64,000 bases of DNA from Dendrosporobacter quercicolus. Its GTDB lineage: Bacteria > Bacillota > Negativicutes > DSM-1736 > Dendrosporobacteraceae. The DNA lies in assembly GCF_900104455.1 (NCBI RefSeq), contig NZ_FNHB01000001.1:992001-1056000 (forward strand). Reading direction: 5' to 3'. Of this stretch, positions 50,101-54,877 are shown piece after piece. Numbering within the stretch: the first letter of the stretch is position 1; every line of letters begins with the position of its first letter. Under the pieces are notes generated by a model. That model was not told the origin of the DNA and did no database searches. It worked only from the letters and a program-made list of their open reading frames with translations. A program made the position numbers and the translations under genes.

Positions 50101-52871
50101 GTGATTCGCACGCAGACATTCCCCTGCTCGTCGCACAGATCAACATCCGCTTTCCGCAGCCTGGTTCCGGCTTTATCGCCGGCGCTGCGACGGACGAACG
50201 CCCACATAGCGGACGGGCAGGGACGAAACATTTCAAGTTCCTGCAGCGCAAAGGGCAGGGCTAGCTTGAAATCGCCGGAATTGAGCAGTAAAATTGCCTG
50301 AAAAGCCGCATCCAGCAGGCTGGGATGAAGCAAAAACAGGTCTTTCGTATCAAAGACCGCGGCAGGCAGGGCTAGCTTGGCCAGCAATTGCTCCTGGCCG
50401 GCCGCTGCCTGCTCGATTCCCCGATGTCCCGGCCCATAGTCAAGCCCTATCGCTGTAAAGGCTGTATAGCATTGATCGGAACTCAGACAATTTTGACTGC
50501 ACCGGGCCTGCAGGTCCTTAAGCTCCAGGACCGGCATTTCAGTCATCGCTCCCAGTTCCGCCTTGCCGTGACTGTAAATGACCGGTTCATCATCATTTTT
50601 TTCGCCCTTGCCGTAAATTTCAAAGGCAATGTCTCCATTGTCTTCCGGATAAAGGCCGATGTGGATCTCAAGCGGTTGTTCGCCAACGACCACGGGCCTG
50701 GCCCAAATTACGTCTTTGAGCCTTAGCCGCGTCTGTTTTTGCGCCAGGTCTCCGACTGCCTGGGCAACTGCCGCCCGCGCCATTTCCAGGCAGGCGGCGC
50801 CCGGCAGCAGCTTTTCCCCTTTTACCAGGTGATGCGCCAGAAAAAACTCCCGGCCGTTAAAAATCGAACTATAGCGTTGTTCAGCTAAATCAGAGGTATT
50901 GCGCTGCAGTAAAGGATGTGTTGAGGCCGGCAGGCTGCTGATGATTGGGTTGCAGGCCACTGCATCGCTGTCGGCGATCCAGTGGCGCTCCCTGGCAAAA
51001 GGATAGGTTGGCAGGTTAATCCGCTGCGTTTTGTTTTCCGAAAAAATCATCTGCCATTCAGGATTATAGCCGGCTACGTACATTTCGGCCAGCGCCATAA
51101 GATGATCGCCATATTCCTTCTCATTCTTTGCTTTATTTGTCCGCAGCTTTTTGGTGATCACCTTTTCCAGCTCGGCAAAGTAAGGACGTATTTCCTTCCC
51201 TTTGACGGTATGACTTGCTTTAAAATAGCCTTCTGCTGCTCCTTTTTCCAGAACTTGCTGTAATTTTTCCCGTAATTCCTGCCCATTTCCGACTAAAAAA
51301 GCCGACCTTAGCTCAAAATGCTCCCTGCCGAACAGCAAGGTCATACTAATATCCCCCAGTTTATGTTCGCGCCCATTCCCTTCCAGCCAATGCAGTAAAT
51401 CTTGTTCCTTCCGTCGCAAAGCTTGTTCAGTTTTAGCGGTTAAGCAAATTAAATAATAGGGCAGCATTCTGTCGGCCGGCCTGGAGATGTCCGGGGCTTC
51501 TTCCAGAATTATATGGGCGTTGGCGCCGCCAAAGCCAAAGGAGCTGACGCCGGCGCGCCGGGGAAAAGCCGGCTTGTTTTCTGCTTCCGGCCGGTTCCAG
51601 TCTTGTAATTGCTGTACAAAGTAAAACGGGCTGTTTTCGCTGGCAATACGATGATTTAACTGTTTGAAATGCTGGAGTCCGGGCAATTGTCTGTATTTCA
51701 TCGCCAACAGTACTTTCATTACCCCGGCAATGCCGGCTGCGGCTTCCAGATGGCCGATGTTCGTTTTGGCCGACCCCAAGCCGCAGTAGCCGCTGTCTAA
51801 AGCTGTCCCCGCTTCTGAGGAAAGGGTTGAAAATGCCTTTACCAGTCCCTGAAACTCCATTGGGTCTCCCTTGGGAGTTCCGGTTCCGTGGGTTTCGACA
51901 TAGCTGATGCTTTCAGGTTCAACCTTTGCATTCCTGCAGGCCTCGGCAATAACCGCTGCCTGAGCGTCAGGGTTGGGATAGGTTAACGTATGGGTTTTGC
52001 CGTTATGGTTGACGGCGCTTCCCTTGAGAATACCATGAATGCAATTACCGTCGGCAATCGCTTGCGCCAGCGGCTTAAGCAAAATTACGCCGGCGCCTTC
52101 ACTTCGCACATAGCCGTCGGCGCTTTCATCAAAAGTTTTACAAGAACCGGTTGGCGACAACATGCCGGTTTTGGAAAAAGAGATATGGCGGGTAGGTGTT
52201 AATAGGAGATTAATCCCCCCCGCGATGGCCAAGCCGCACTCTCCTAGCTTTAAAGCCTGGAGGGCGGAATGAATGGCGAACAGCGAACTGGCGCAGGCGG
52301 CATCAATCGGAAAACTGGGTCCTTTAAAATCGAAGTAATTGGAAACACGATTTGCAATTACCGCCGAAGCTGTTCCGGTAGAATGGTAGGTTTCAATCGT
52401 ACGAAAATTTTTTTCCTGCAATTCTTTATAGTCGAAATTAAAGACCCCAATATAAACGCCGACATTTTTTCCCGCTAACTGCGCCGGGCAAACCGCCGCA
52501 TCCTCCAGGCAAGACCAGGTGAGTTCCAGCATAATCCTTTGCTGTGGGTCCATGGCTTCGGCTTCCCGGGGCGAAATGCTGAAAAAACCGGCGTCAAAAT
52601 CGCCCACTGCTTCAATGAATCCGCCCCACTTGCTATTGCTTTTATTGATTTCGGTTTTCGGCTCTCCCCAAAAGGCTGTCCAGTCCCAGCGCTCCCGGGG
52701 AATTTCCTGAATAACGGATCGTCCCTCTCTGAGATTTTGCCAAAACTGTTCATAATTTTGCGCTCCGGGGAATCGGCCTGCCATACCGATAACGGCTATA
52801 TCTGTTTGCTTTTCCGGCAAGAGCTTGCTTTGGGGCTCCTGATCTTTTTCCATAACAGGTTGTTTATTCAT
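39129..52871 (-). CDS. Trans-AT modular polyketide synthase, gene C (first PKS gene of the operon)
   Basis: Cytosolic PKS of about 4580 residues. Order: KS 21-461, DH 648-931, KR 945-1315, ACP 1388-1474, KS 1521-1965, beta-branching ACP 2231-2315, MDR-type ER 2364-2694, KS 2733-3164, KR 3361-3728, ACP 3798-3881, KS 3923-4368, C-terminal docking segment about 4548-4580. AAAGGAG directly abuts the ATG at 52877, but sits six bases from the next in-frame ATG at 52871, so the protein probably begins MNKQPVMEK. Only about 20 residues precede the first KS: no loading ACP, GNAT, adenylation or AT domain is present. Either the starter is delivered in trans, or an upstream PKS protein coded elsewhere hands over its chain. 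The final KS has no ACP of its own; gene B supplies it. The leader upstream carries antitermination-type signals. Confidence 0.97.
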   Translation of the reverse strand: MNKQPVMEKDQEPQSKLLPEKQTDIAVIGMAGRFPGAQNYEQFWQNLREGRSVIQEIPRERWDWTAFWGEPKTEINKSNSKWGGFIEAVGDFDAGFFSISPREAEAMDPQQRIMLELTWSCLEDAAVCPAQLAGKNVGVYIGVFNFDYKELQEKNFRTIETYHSTGTASAVIANRVSNYFDFKGPSFPIDAACASSLFAIHSALQALKLGECGLAIAGGINLLLTPTRHISFSKTGMLSPTGSCKTFDESADGYVRSEGAGVILLKPLAQAIADGNCIHGILKGSAVNHNGKTHTLTYPNPDAQAAVIAEACRNAKVEPESISYVETHGTGTPKGDPMEFQGLVKAFSTLSSEAGTALDSGYCGLGSAKTNIGHLEAAAGIAGVMKVLLAMKYRQLPGLQHFKQLNHRIASENSPFYFVQQLQDWNRPEAENKPAFPRRAGVSSFGFGGANAHIILEEAPDISRPADRMLPYYLICLTAKTEQALRRKEQDLLHWLEGNGREHKLGDISMTLLFGREHFELRSAFLVGNGQELREKLQQVLEKGAAEGYFKASHTVKGKEIRPYFAELEKVITKKLRTNKAKNEKEYGDHLMALAEMYVAGYNPEWQMIFSENKTQRINLPTYPFARERHWIADSDAVACNPIISSLPASTHPLLQRNTSDLAEQRYSSIFNGREFFLAHHLVKGEKLLPGAACLEMARAAVAQAVGDLAQKQTRLRLKDVIWARPVVVGEQPLEIHIGLYPEDNGDIAFEIYGKGEKNDDEPVIYSHGKAELGAMTEMPVLELKDLQARCSQNCLSSDQCYTAFTAIGLDYGPGHRGIEQAAAGQEQLLAKLALPAAVFDTKDLFLLHPSLLDAAFQAILLLNSGDFKLALPFALQELEMFRPCPSAMWAFVRRSAGDKAGTRLRKADVDLCDEQGNVCVRITGFSTRVPDRETGPAFPAEAGTLLLKPCWQEQAVAETAAVPGYTQHVVMLCEVAGINSDSVEREMDGVRCITLQAERESIAERFQSYALQLLEEVHRILKTQANGQALVQLAVPGQGEQRLFAGLAGLLKTAQLENPKFTGQLIEAELQDDAASIINKLQENSLSPGDNHVRYQEGRRSVAVWSEIEALAETIPWKDQGVYLITGGAGGLGVLFAREIARKVKAATLILAGRSPLPAVKEAQLKELEALGVRAVYQQVDVTQPQAVVGLIQTIRENFGGLHGIIHSAGVIKDNFLIKKSGEELQAVLAPKVTGLVNLDQASKTESLDFFALFSSVAGAFGNAGQADYACANAFMDAYAEYRNTLVTLKERGGQTLSINWPLWQEGGMRIDAATEQRLTQQTGLVAMQTATGIQALYQGLGCGESQVMVLEGNREQIRTTFLGQPSTANVRAEAPARQEAQAGQSVEPDLLRERAVNYFQKLLSAATKLPVQRIEADAPLDKFGINSIMILQLTDQLEKVFGPLSKTLFFEYQNIGELTGYFLAAYPGKLLELLGLEEKAQPDAVPVVMDESGEPDLRSRRRSRFTSWRSEAPQAKSGALDIAVIGVSGRYPQAKNLREFWKNLRDGKDCITEIPPSRWDHSLYFDEDKSRPGKSYSKWGGFLSGVDQFDPLFFNISPREAELMDPQERLFLECVYETLEDAGYTRETLSGYQSSGMQGNVGVFAGVMYEEYQLYAAQEQIQGRPLALWGNPSSIANRVSHFCNFHGPSMAVDTMCSSSLTAIHLACQSLQRGDCELAIAGGVNVSIHPNKYLFLAQGKFVSSKGRCESFGEGGDGYVPGEGVGAVLLKPLVQAVADRDHIYGVLKATAVNHGGKTNGYTVPNPNAQASVIRRAIKEAGIDPRVISYIEAHGTGTSLGDPIEIAGLTKTFEEYTKDKQFCALGSAKSNIGHCESAAGIAGVTKVLLQLQHGQLAPSLHAKVLNPNIDFSNTPFVVQQELAQWSRPVVKRNGDAKEYPRIAGISSFGAGGSNAHIIIAEYIPKEQPRTVTRQNPAIIVLSARQEDQLQAKARQLLAAIQEGQFSDSSLADIAYTLQVGREAMEERLGLIAGSVEELKQKLAAFADGLEIIENLYRGQVKRNKEALAVFVADEELREAVEKWIQRGKYAKLLELWVKGLAVDWNKLYRDAKPRRLSLPAYPFARKRYWAPQGAAQCGKGRAAAATHSFDCQSIAPSGRQFSPPLSAGGKPNGIVLRSLPDDAQPPVRPDPAASSYNFAVPLAGGAALAIAAGEAQSAAGDVPAAAQVRTAVAAIPLQALQAELQESLAQSLYMPREEVDVDAKFIDLGLDSIIGVEWIRAVNKRYQISIPATKVYDYPTICEFSSYLAKELEKQNLPLPGSPAPRPVEAAVRLDLQEITRVPIGDGQTAAGGGTKPRQAAVARPGEPYGLVLSTVHSLNELALRQWRPPAAAGTEVTIQVKASAINFPDIMCVQGLYPTMPEYPFVPGFEVAGVITGRGSQVTEFEVGDEVLALTGGQMGGHAGYVNVPAANTVHKPKNSSFAEACSMPVAFLTAYYAFTIGKLAPKEHVVIQTATGGCGLMALQLARLKGCVCYGTSSKPEKLAILRKLEVPYTINYQTTEFDQEIKKITNNRGVDVVLNTLSGELIQKGLNCLASSGRYLEIAVHALKTSPRLDLSKLVRNQSIHSIDLRRLILQEDLAVKELLKIMTTMLQTGEIVPAVSRIYPVHQMKEAFEYVGQGRHIGKVVISHEQSGMIDLTEDCIRRLLDQKQNCERRTPAVTATLPVSPAKRPAQSREGIAVIGMAGQFPQAGTLNEFWQNLADGRDCISEVPATRWSLDDYYHPDVEAPGKTNCKWMGVLEGADRFEPLFFNITPAEAELMDPQQRLFLQSCWHCIEDAGLSPAALSGSRCGVFAGCATNDYGQAGPGRGLNAHGLMGRSASILSARISYLLNLKGPCLAIDTACSSSLVAIAEACNSLILGTSDLALAGGVCVIVGPRMHIMTGKAGMLSPDGRCFTFDARANGFVPGEGVGVLLLKRLGDAIRDQDPIYGVIRGWGMNQDGKTNGITAPSANAQTALEKEIYERFHINPATISLAEAHGTGTKLGDPIEVEALTSAFRAFTTEKNYCALGSVKSNIGHLLTAAGVSGAIKVLLALKHRLLPPTIHYQALNEHISLDGSPFYINSKLKPWQAPSGTGRRACVSSFGFSGTNAHLVIEEYPSRVLERPLAEGNSRQPAIIVLSARNEERLQAQARQLLAAIQDGQLADQSLADIAYTLQIGREAMEERLGFIVNSSEELTKKLTGFIAGQPGIEGLYRGQLKRNKETLAVFAADEELQEAVVKWIQRGKYDKLLDLWVKGLVVDWNRIYADARPRRIRLPGYPFGGERYWIADQQENISAGQKEAAACGPEGEGGLTGVLGTLLLQPVWQEAAIAREITAPTYHQQQLAIFCEPGEAAGQSLAAGRHGIRCLILKSDQKDIAERFQTYAVRVLEELQRLLKEGRVLVQLVVSGQGERQLFAGLAGLLKTARIENPKLSGQLIEVEPEATAEKMIGLLQESSQIPQEEYIRYKDGKRLLARWRALEPPAEADPWRNGGIYLITGGTGGLGLIFAKEIARQVNGATLILTGRSPLGADKQARLNELTALGARAEYQAVDVTHRAAVGGLIESIQARFGGLHGIIHCAGVIKDSFILKKTRDELEAVLAPKVTGLVNLDLASKELPLDFIVFFSSIAGVLGNTGQADYAAANAFMDAYARYRNALAAAGQRKGPTLSINWPLWQEGGMRIDRETEQLLRQSTGLAAMETPAGIRAFYQGLAAGRDQVMVAAGERSRLQAFLTDALLQAPAPPAQTVFIPLEAGLLREKTLYQLKVLFGEITKLSVGGIDENEPLEAYGIDSMMITRINRKLGGVFGELSKTLFYEYQTLAALAEYLIADHRTACARWTGLGEQAPRLTDQLAAPSGVNAGRLPVREAAVAAPEKGTREPIAIIGLSGRYPQAKNPGEYWENLKNGKNCITEIPAERWSLDGFFHPDPHKAVTQGKSYCKWGGFIDGFADFDPLFFNMSPRETMSMDPQERLFIEACWEVLEDAGYTREQLAARYHRRIGVFAGITKTGFDLYGPDLWKHDEKVFPQTSFGSVANRISYLLNLQGPSMPVDTMCSSSLTAIHEACEHLQHQECEMAIAGGVNLYLHPASYRRLCAVQMLSTDGQCKSFGEGGNGFVPGEGVGCVLLKRLSGAVADGDHIYAVIRGTSVNHGGKTNGYMVPNPTAQGDVIRAALDKAGIDARTISCIEAHGTGTTLGDPIEITGLTQAFRKNTPDNGFCALGSVKSNIGHLEAAAGIAGLTKIVLQMKHQKIAPSLHARSLNANIQFEQTPFAVQQELADWQRPVVEIDGQAREYPRRAGISSFGAGGVNAHVVLEEYISPEPETESVRITAQSPALVVLSARNEEQLKEQARRLLSAIQVQSGVNLANLAYTLQVGRESMEERLGFLAGSVNELEEKLQQFVAGEESIEALYRGQVKSNKAALRVLADDEDMAKIMDAWISKGKYRKLLELWVKGLNLDWNKLYSDAKPQRMSLPTYPFAREHYWLKKTSQTSAGSSPQPNALQENDALYEQLIDEVINDTLSVDDAIGKIMN
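41230..44675 (-). other. PKS module M3: KS-KR-ACP
   Basis: The KS (43380-44675) has DTACSSS, AHGTGTKLGDP and KSNIGHLLTAAG. It is strikingly similar to the KS of M13, which follows the other beta-branch/ER module. The KR (41690-42790) has TGGTGGLG, FFSSIAG and ADYAAANAF, with the VIKD Asp retained. The ACP (41230-41480) has GIDSMMI. Predicted outcome: a beta-hydroxy intermediate. Confidence 0.9.
44790..48310 (-). other. PKS module M2: KS-ACP(beta-branch)-ER (MDR type)
   Basis: The KS (46980-48310) has DTMCSSS, AHGTGT and KSNIGHCESAAG. There is no KR or DH. The ACP (45930-46180) has GLDSIIGVEW: the Trp six residues after the modified Ser is the known signature of ACPs recruited by HMGS beta-branching cassettes. 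Directly after the ACP comes a medium-chain dehydrogenase/reductase ER (44790-45780) with the GroES-like segment AINFPDIM, the NADPH-binding stretch GGCGLMALQLA and NNRGVDVVLNTLSGE. An ER behind a beta-branch ACP without KR or DH is expected to reduce the dehydrated, decarboxylated branch intermediate, leaving a saturated methyl-bearing carbon; this is inference from position. Confidence 0.88.
48450..52810 (-). other. PKS module M1: KS-DH-KR-ACP
   Basis: The KS (about 51490-52810) has catalytic Cys in DAACASS, His in THGTGTPKGDP and His in KTNIGHLEAAAG. The DH (50080-50930) has HHLVKGEKLLPG (HxxxGxxxxP intact) and LLDAAFQ (DxxxQ intact). The KR (48930-50040) has TGGAGGLG, a Ser in FSSVAG and a Tyr in ADYACANAF. 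Its VIKD motif keeps the Asp typical of B-type KRs. The ACP (48450-48710) carries the Ser in GINSIM, with no beta-branch Trp. Predicted outcome: one extension processed to an enoyl thioester. The KS active-site context ACASS differs from most KSs here (CSSS) and is shared only with the last KS of gene B (ACASA). Confidence 0.9.
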
Positions 52872-52877
52872 AGCCAT

Positions 52878-52884
52878 CTCCTTT
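52878..52884 (-). promoter_or_regulatory. Ribosome binding site of PKS gene C (decides the start)
   Basis: AAAGGAG on the minus strand directly abuts an ATG at 52877 but is six bases from the in-frame ATG at 52871. Normal spacing therefore favours the second ATG as the start. Confidence 0.75.
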
Positions 52885-52979
52885 CTTCATGTCGAATTGA
52901 AGGATGTTCAGTCAAAGTTACCTTTAAATATTAAGCATTGCCATTGCAAGAATGTATGCATTGTTGATGTCACCAGCTG

Positions 52980-53030
52980 AAAAACAATACAAAGCTATTT
53001 GAAATACTTTTTGTATTTCAAATAGCTTTG
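52980..53030 (-). terminator. Leader terminator-like hairpin upstream of PKS gene C
   Basis: Perfect inverted repeat: 18-bp arms at 53013-53030 and 52990-53007 around a 5-base loop. Read in the PKS direction, the second arm is followed by TATTGTTTTT, a U-rich tract; read the other way it is followed by CTTATAACAACTT, not U-rich. It lies about 110 nt before the gene C start and downstream of the putative promoters, so it would stop transcription of the PKS genes unless overcome. With loaP next door, it is a natural target for processive antitermination. The stem is AT-rich, so strength is uncertain. Confidence 0.75.
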
Positions 53031-53044
53031 CTTATAACAACTTA

Positions 53045-53077
53045 GAAATTTTAACGCGCCTCCACAGCTAAAATTTC
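53045..53077 (-). promoter_or_regulatory. Leader stem-loop, candidate LoaP recognition hairpin
   Basis: In the minus-strand transcript an 11-bp stem with one G-U wobble forms between 53067-53077 (GAAATTTTAGC) and 53045-53055 (GTTAAAATTTC), with an 11-base purine-rich loop TGTGGAGGCGC. It sits between the promoter boxes and the terminator-like hairpin. LoaP proteins are known to need an RNA hairpin in the leader of the operons they control; this stem-loop has the right position. A weaker 6-bp stem (53079-53084 with 53095-53100) precedes it. Confidence 0.5.
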
Positions 53078-53100
53078 AAAAGCATTTCCTCTTGTGCTTT

Positions 53101-53125
53101 ATTATACCATTTTTGTTTTATTATA
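53101..53125 (-). promoter_or_regulatory. Tandem extended -10 boxes for the PKS operon
   Basis: On the minus strand the sequence AAATGGTATAATAAA occurs twice, 19 bp apart, with TATAAT at 53120-53125 and 53101-53106. Both have TGG immediately before TATAAT, an extended -10 (TGnTATAAT). No convincing -35 was found. Transcription from these boxes would give a leader of roughly 220 nt ahead of gene C, carrying the hairpins listed separately. Confidence 0.55.
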
Positions 53126-53226
53126 CCATTTATTATTGGTTAATGTTGTGTAAAATGGATCTTTTTTTAGACCAATTTCTCATTATCTATCTATAATTAG
53201 TGTTAACAAATTATTTACCTCCTTCA

Positions 53227-53241
53227 TGTCATAAAATGACA
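53227..53241. promoter_or_regulatory. Palindrome TGTCAT-AAA-ATGACA between loaP and the PKS operon
   Basis: A perfect 6-bp inverted repeat with a 3-base spacer lies in the divergent control region, upstream of both the loaP -35 and the PKS -10 boxes. It could be an operator for a dimeric regulator; no such regulator gene is visible beside it. Confidence 0.35.
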
Positions 53242-53304
53242 AATTATACAAAATTTAGTTGATAAAATAAGGCTTACATCCCTAGTACTGCACCAATCTT
53301 TTGG

Positions 53305-53331
53305 TTGACAGCCGGTTATATCCGTTATAAC
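53305..53331 (+). promoter_or_regulatory. Possible loaP promoter
   Basis: TTGACA at 53305-53310 and TATAAC at 53326-53331, with a 15-bp spacer that is shorter than ideal. It would leave a 5' UTR of about 225 nt before the loaP start. Confidence 0.4.
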
Positions 53332-53547
53332 TTGTTCAGTCGCTTGCTGTTTTTACAGGCTATCATTGACTATCTGAGCCGAGTCATGTACACCGAGGAT
53401 GAATGGCGTGACATAAACCTGTATCGAAAAGTTTGTGCAAAAATAACCACGCGCTATGACGTAACAAGTGACAGCAACAATACGATCTTTCAGGTAATTA
53501 TTTCAATAAAGCATAAAAAAACATGCGATAGGGATTGCATTCTTTGT

Positions 53548-53555
53548 AAGGAGGG
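53548..53555 (+). promoter_or_regulatory. Ribosome binding site of loaP (decides the start)
   Basis: AAGGAGGG lies seven bases before a TTG at 53563. No comparable site precedes the upstream possible starts in this frame, so translation should begin at this TTG. Confidence 0.85.
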
Positions 53556-53562
53556 AATAAAT

Positions 53563-54084
53563 TTGGACGAGTGGTATGTTTTTCGCACCATAAGTGGAAA
53601 AGAAGAAACAACCTCATTGATATGCAAAAAAATGTTTTCACAATGTAAAATTATTAATCCCAAAAGAAAAGTCTATTGGCGAAAAAGCGGCAATACGATA
53701 ACCACCATCAGGCCCTTGTTTGAAGGATACTTATTCGCAGCAACAGACAGAAAAAACATTGAAGAGTTTGATTATCTGTTACGTAAGCACAGAATGGGTA
53801 TTGGTTGGCTGGTTTACAGTGCAGGCTCTCTGCTGCCCATATTCCCTGAAGAAAAGCAGTTAATTCAAAAACTGATAGGCAATGAAGGAATTGTTGAGAT
53901 CAGCGAAGTAAAAAAGGTTCAAAATCAAATTCAAATTGTCAATGGGCCGTTGTTAGGCTTGGAGGGAATCGTAACAAACTATTCTCGCCGAAACCGGCGC
54001 GTTACGGTAGAAGTTCCCATATTGCAAGAGAAAAAACAGATTGAACTGGGCGGTATCTTAGTAAACCCTAATAGGCCGGGTTGA
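53563..54084 (+). CDS. loaP: NusG-family transcription antiterminator, LoaP type
   Basis: About 173 residues from a TTG start behind an excellent Shine-Dalgarno sequence. The protein opens with DEWYVFRTISGKEE, the NusG N-terminal (NGN) beta strand and helix. It continues through RPLFEGYLFAAT, matching the (P)GY(V/L)(F/L) strand of NGN domains, and ends in a KOW-like segment around VNGPLLGLEGIVTNYSRRNR (residues about 125-150). LoaP proteins are specialised NusG paralogues found beside long biosynthetic operons, including Bacillus difficidin and macrolactin clusters. They bind a leader RNA hairpin and RNA polymerase to allow read-through of terminators. This gene is divergent from the PKS genes whose leader carries suitable hairpins, and tail-to-tail with ECH2 (12 bp apart). 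A generic NusG is less likely given the context. Confidence 0.88.
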   Translation: MDEWYVFRTISGKEETTSLICKKMFSQCKIINPKRKVYWRKSGNTITTIRPLFEGYLFAATDRKNIEEFDYLLRKHRMGIGWLVYSAGSLLPIFPEEKQLIQKLIGNEGIVEISEVKKVQNQIQIVNGPLLGLEGIVTNYSRRNRRVTVEVPILQEKKQIELGGILVNPNRPG

Positions 54085-54096
54085 AAGTTGATCCGC

Positions 54097-54846
54097 TTAC
54101 TTGCCAAATAAGGCGATAATCCGTTCTTTAACCTCCGGCTGGTGAAACGTATGATCATGCATGACCAGTTCTTGTTCAATCACCTTGGAAAGCTCCGCCC
54201 GGATGGACGAAACCAAATGATCTTTCAGCGTGATCAATGAAAGTCGTGGTTTTTCAGCGATTTGCCGGGCCAGTTCAAGAGCATAATTCAATACTTCCCC
54301 CCTGGGCAGAACCGGAAAGGGAATTCCACGTTTTTCAAGTTCAGCGCCGCGGTAATTACCAGCGTTCAGCAACATTTCTTCCGCCAGGCTAAACCCCAAT
54401 TTCTTAGGTAAAATATAGGTGGCGCCCATTCCCGGCGTAAACCCGTATTTCATGAAATTGGTCGTATAAACACTTTCCCGGCTCAATATAACAAAATCGG
54501 CAAACAAACCTAAAGCCAAACCTCCACCGATCCCATGGCCCTGCATGGCGGAAATGACCGGGATCTTACACTCTAAAGCCAGACTGTAGAGGTTGGTCTC
54601 AGTAAAATTGACCTTGCCTTTATGAATAGCCAATAATCCCTCCTGGGTTCCACCTGATGCAAAATAGCTGTCATATCCGGTCAGAATCACTACTTTATAG
54701 CTTGCATTGGCCTGGATTGCCGCAAACGCTTCGATAAGGCCAATGGTTAATTCATCGGAGAATGTGTTTTTATGTACCCGCTCCTGCATGGTTACTTTGA
54801 CGATGCCCGGTTCGATTTGCTGTACATTCACCACAGATTGTGTCAT
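54097..54846 (-). CDS. Enoyl-CoA hydratase-like decarboxylase of the beta-branching cassette (ECH2, PksI/BaeI type)
   Basis: About 249 residues of the crotonase fold, starting MTQSVVNVQQIEPG at an ATG with TAGGAGAG seven bases upstream; the longer ORF upstream to 55002 is not needed. Visible motifs are GTQEGLLAIHKGK, the oxyanion-hole region QGHGIGGGLALGLFAD, and NFMKYGFTPGMGATYILP. ECH2 enzymes decarboxylate the 3-methylglutaconyl-ACP made by ECH1, leaving a beta-methyl branch on the growing chain. It lies 31 nt after ECH1 in the same operon, directly after HMGS, the standard order. Substrates are expected to be the Trp-bearing ACPs of M2, M4 and M12. Confidence 0.93.
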   Translation of the reverse strand: MTQSVVNVQQIEPGIVKVTMQERVHKNTFSDELTIGLIEAFAAIQANASYKVVILTGYDSYFASGGTQEGLLAIHKGKVNFTETNLYSLALECKIPVISAMQGHGIGGGLALGLFADFVILSRESVYTTNFMKYGFTPGMGATYILPKKLGFSLAEEMLLNAGNYRGAELEKRGIPFPVLPRGEVLNYALELARQIAEKPRLSLITLKDHLVSSIRAELSKVIEQELVMHDHTFHQPEVKERIIALFGK

Positions 54847-54877
54847 CGTTTTCTCTCCTAACTGAAAATGAGATTGA

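Larger units (their letters stand above)
52885..53562. other. Divergent control region between PKS genes and loaP
   Basis: About 680 bp of very AT-rich DNA without a convincing gene, separating gene C (minus) from loaP (plus). It holds the PKS leader with tandem -10 boxes and two hairpins, the TGTCAT palindrome, and a possible loaP promoter at 53305. The stretch 53305-53562 is open in the loaP frame, but its translation looks unlike LoaP, so I treat it as 5' untranslated. Confidence 0.7.

Noticed and set aside
52990-53030. Terminator acting on the plus strand
   Set aside because: No transcript is expected to enter from that side, and the plus-strand sequence after the stem is not T-rich.
53305-53562. 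N-terminal extension of loaP from a TTG at 53305
   Set aside because: The candidate start has no ribosome binding site and coincides with a TTGACA -35-like box; the LoaP fold begins exactly at the TTG at 53563 with a strong Shine-Dalgarno sequence.
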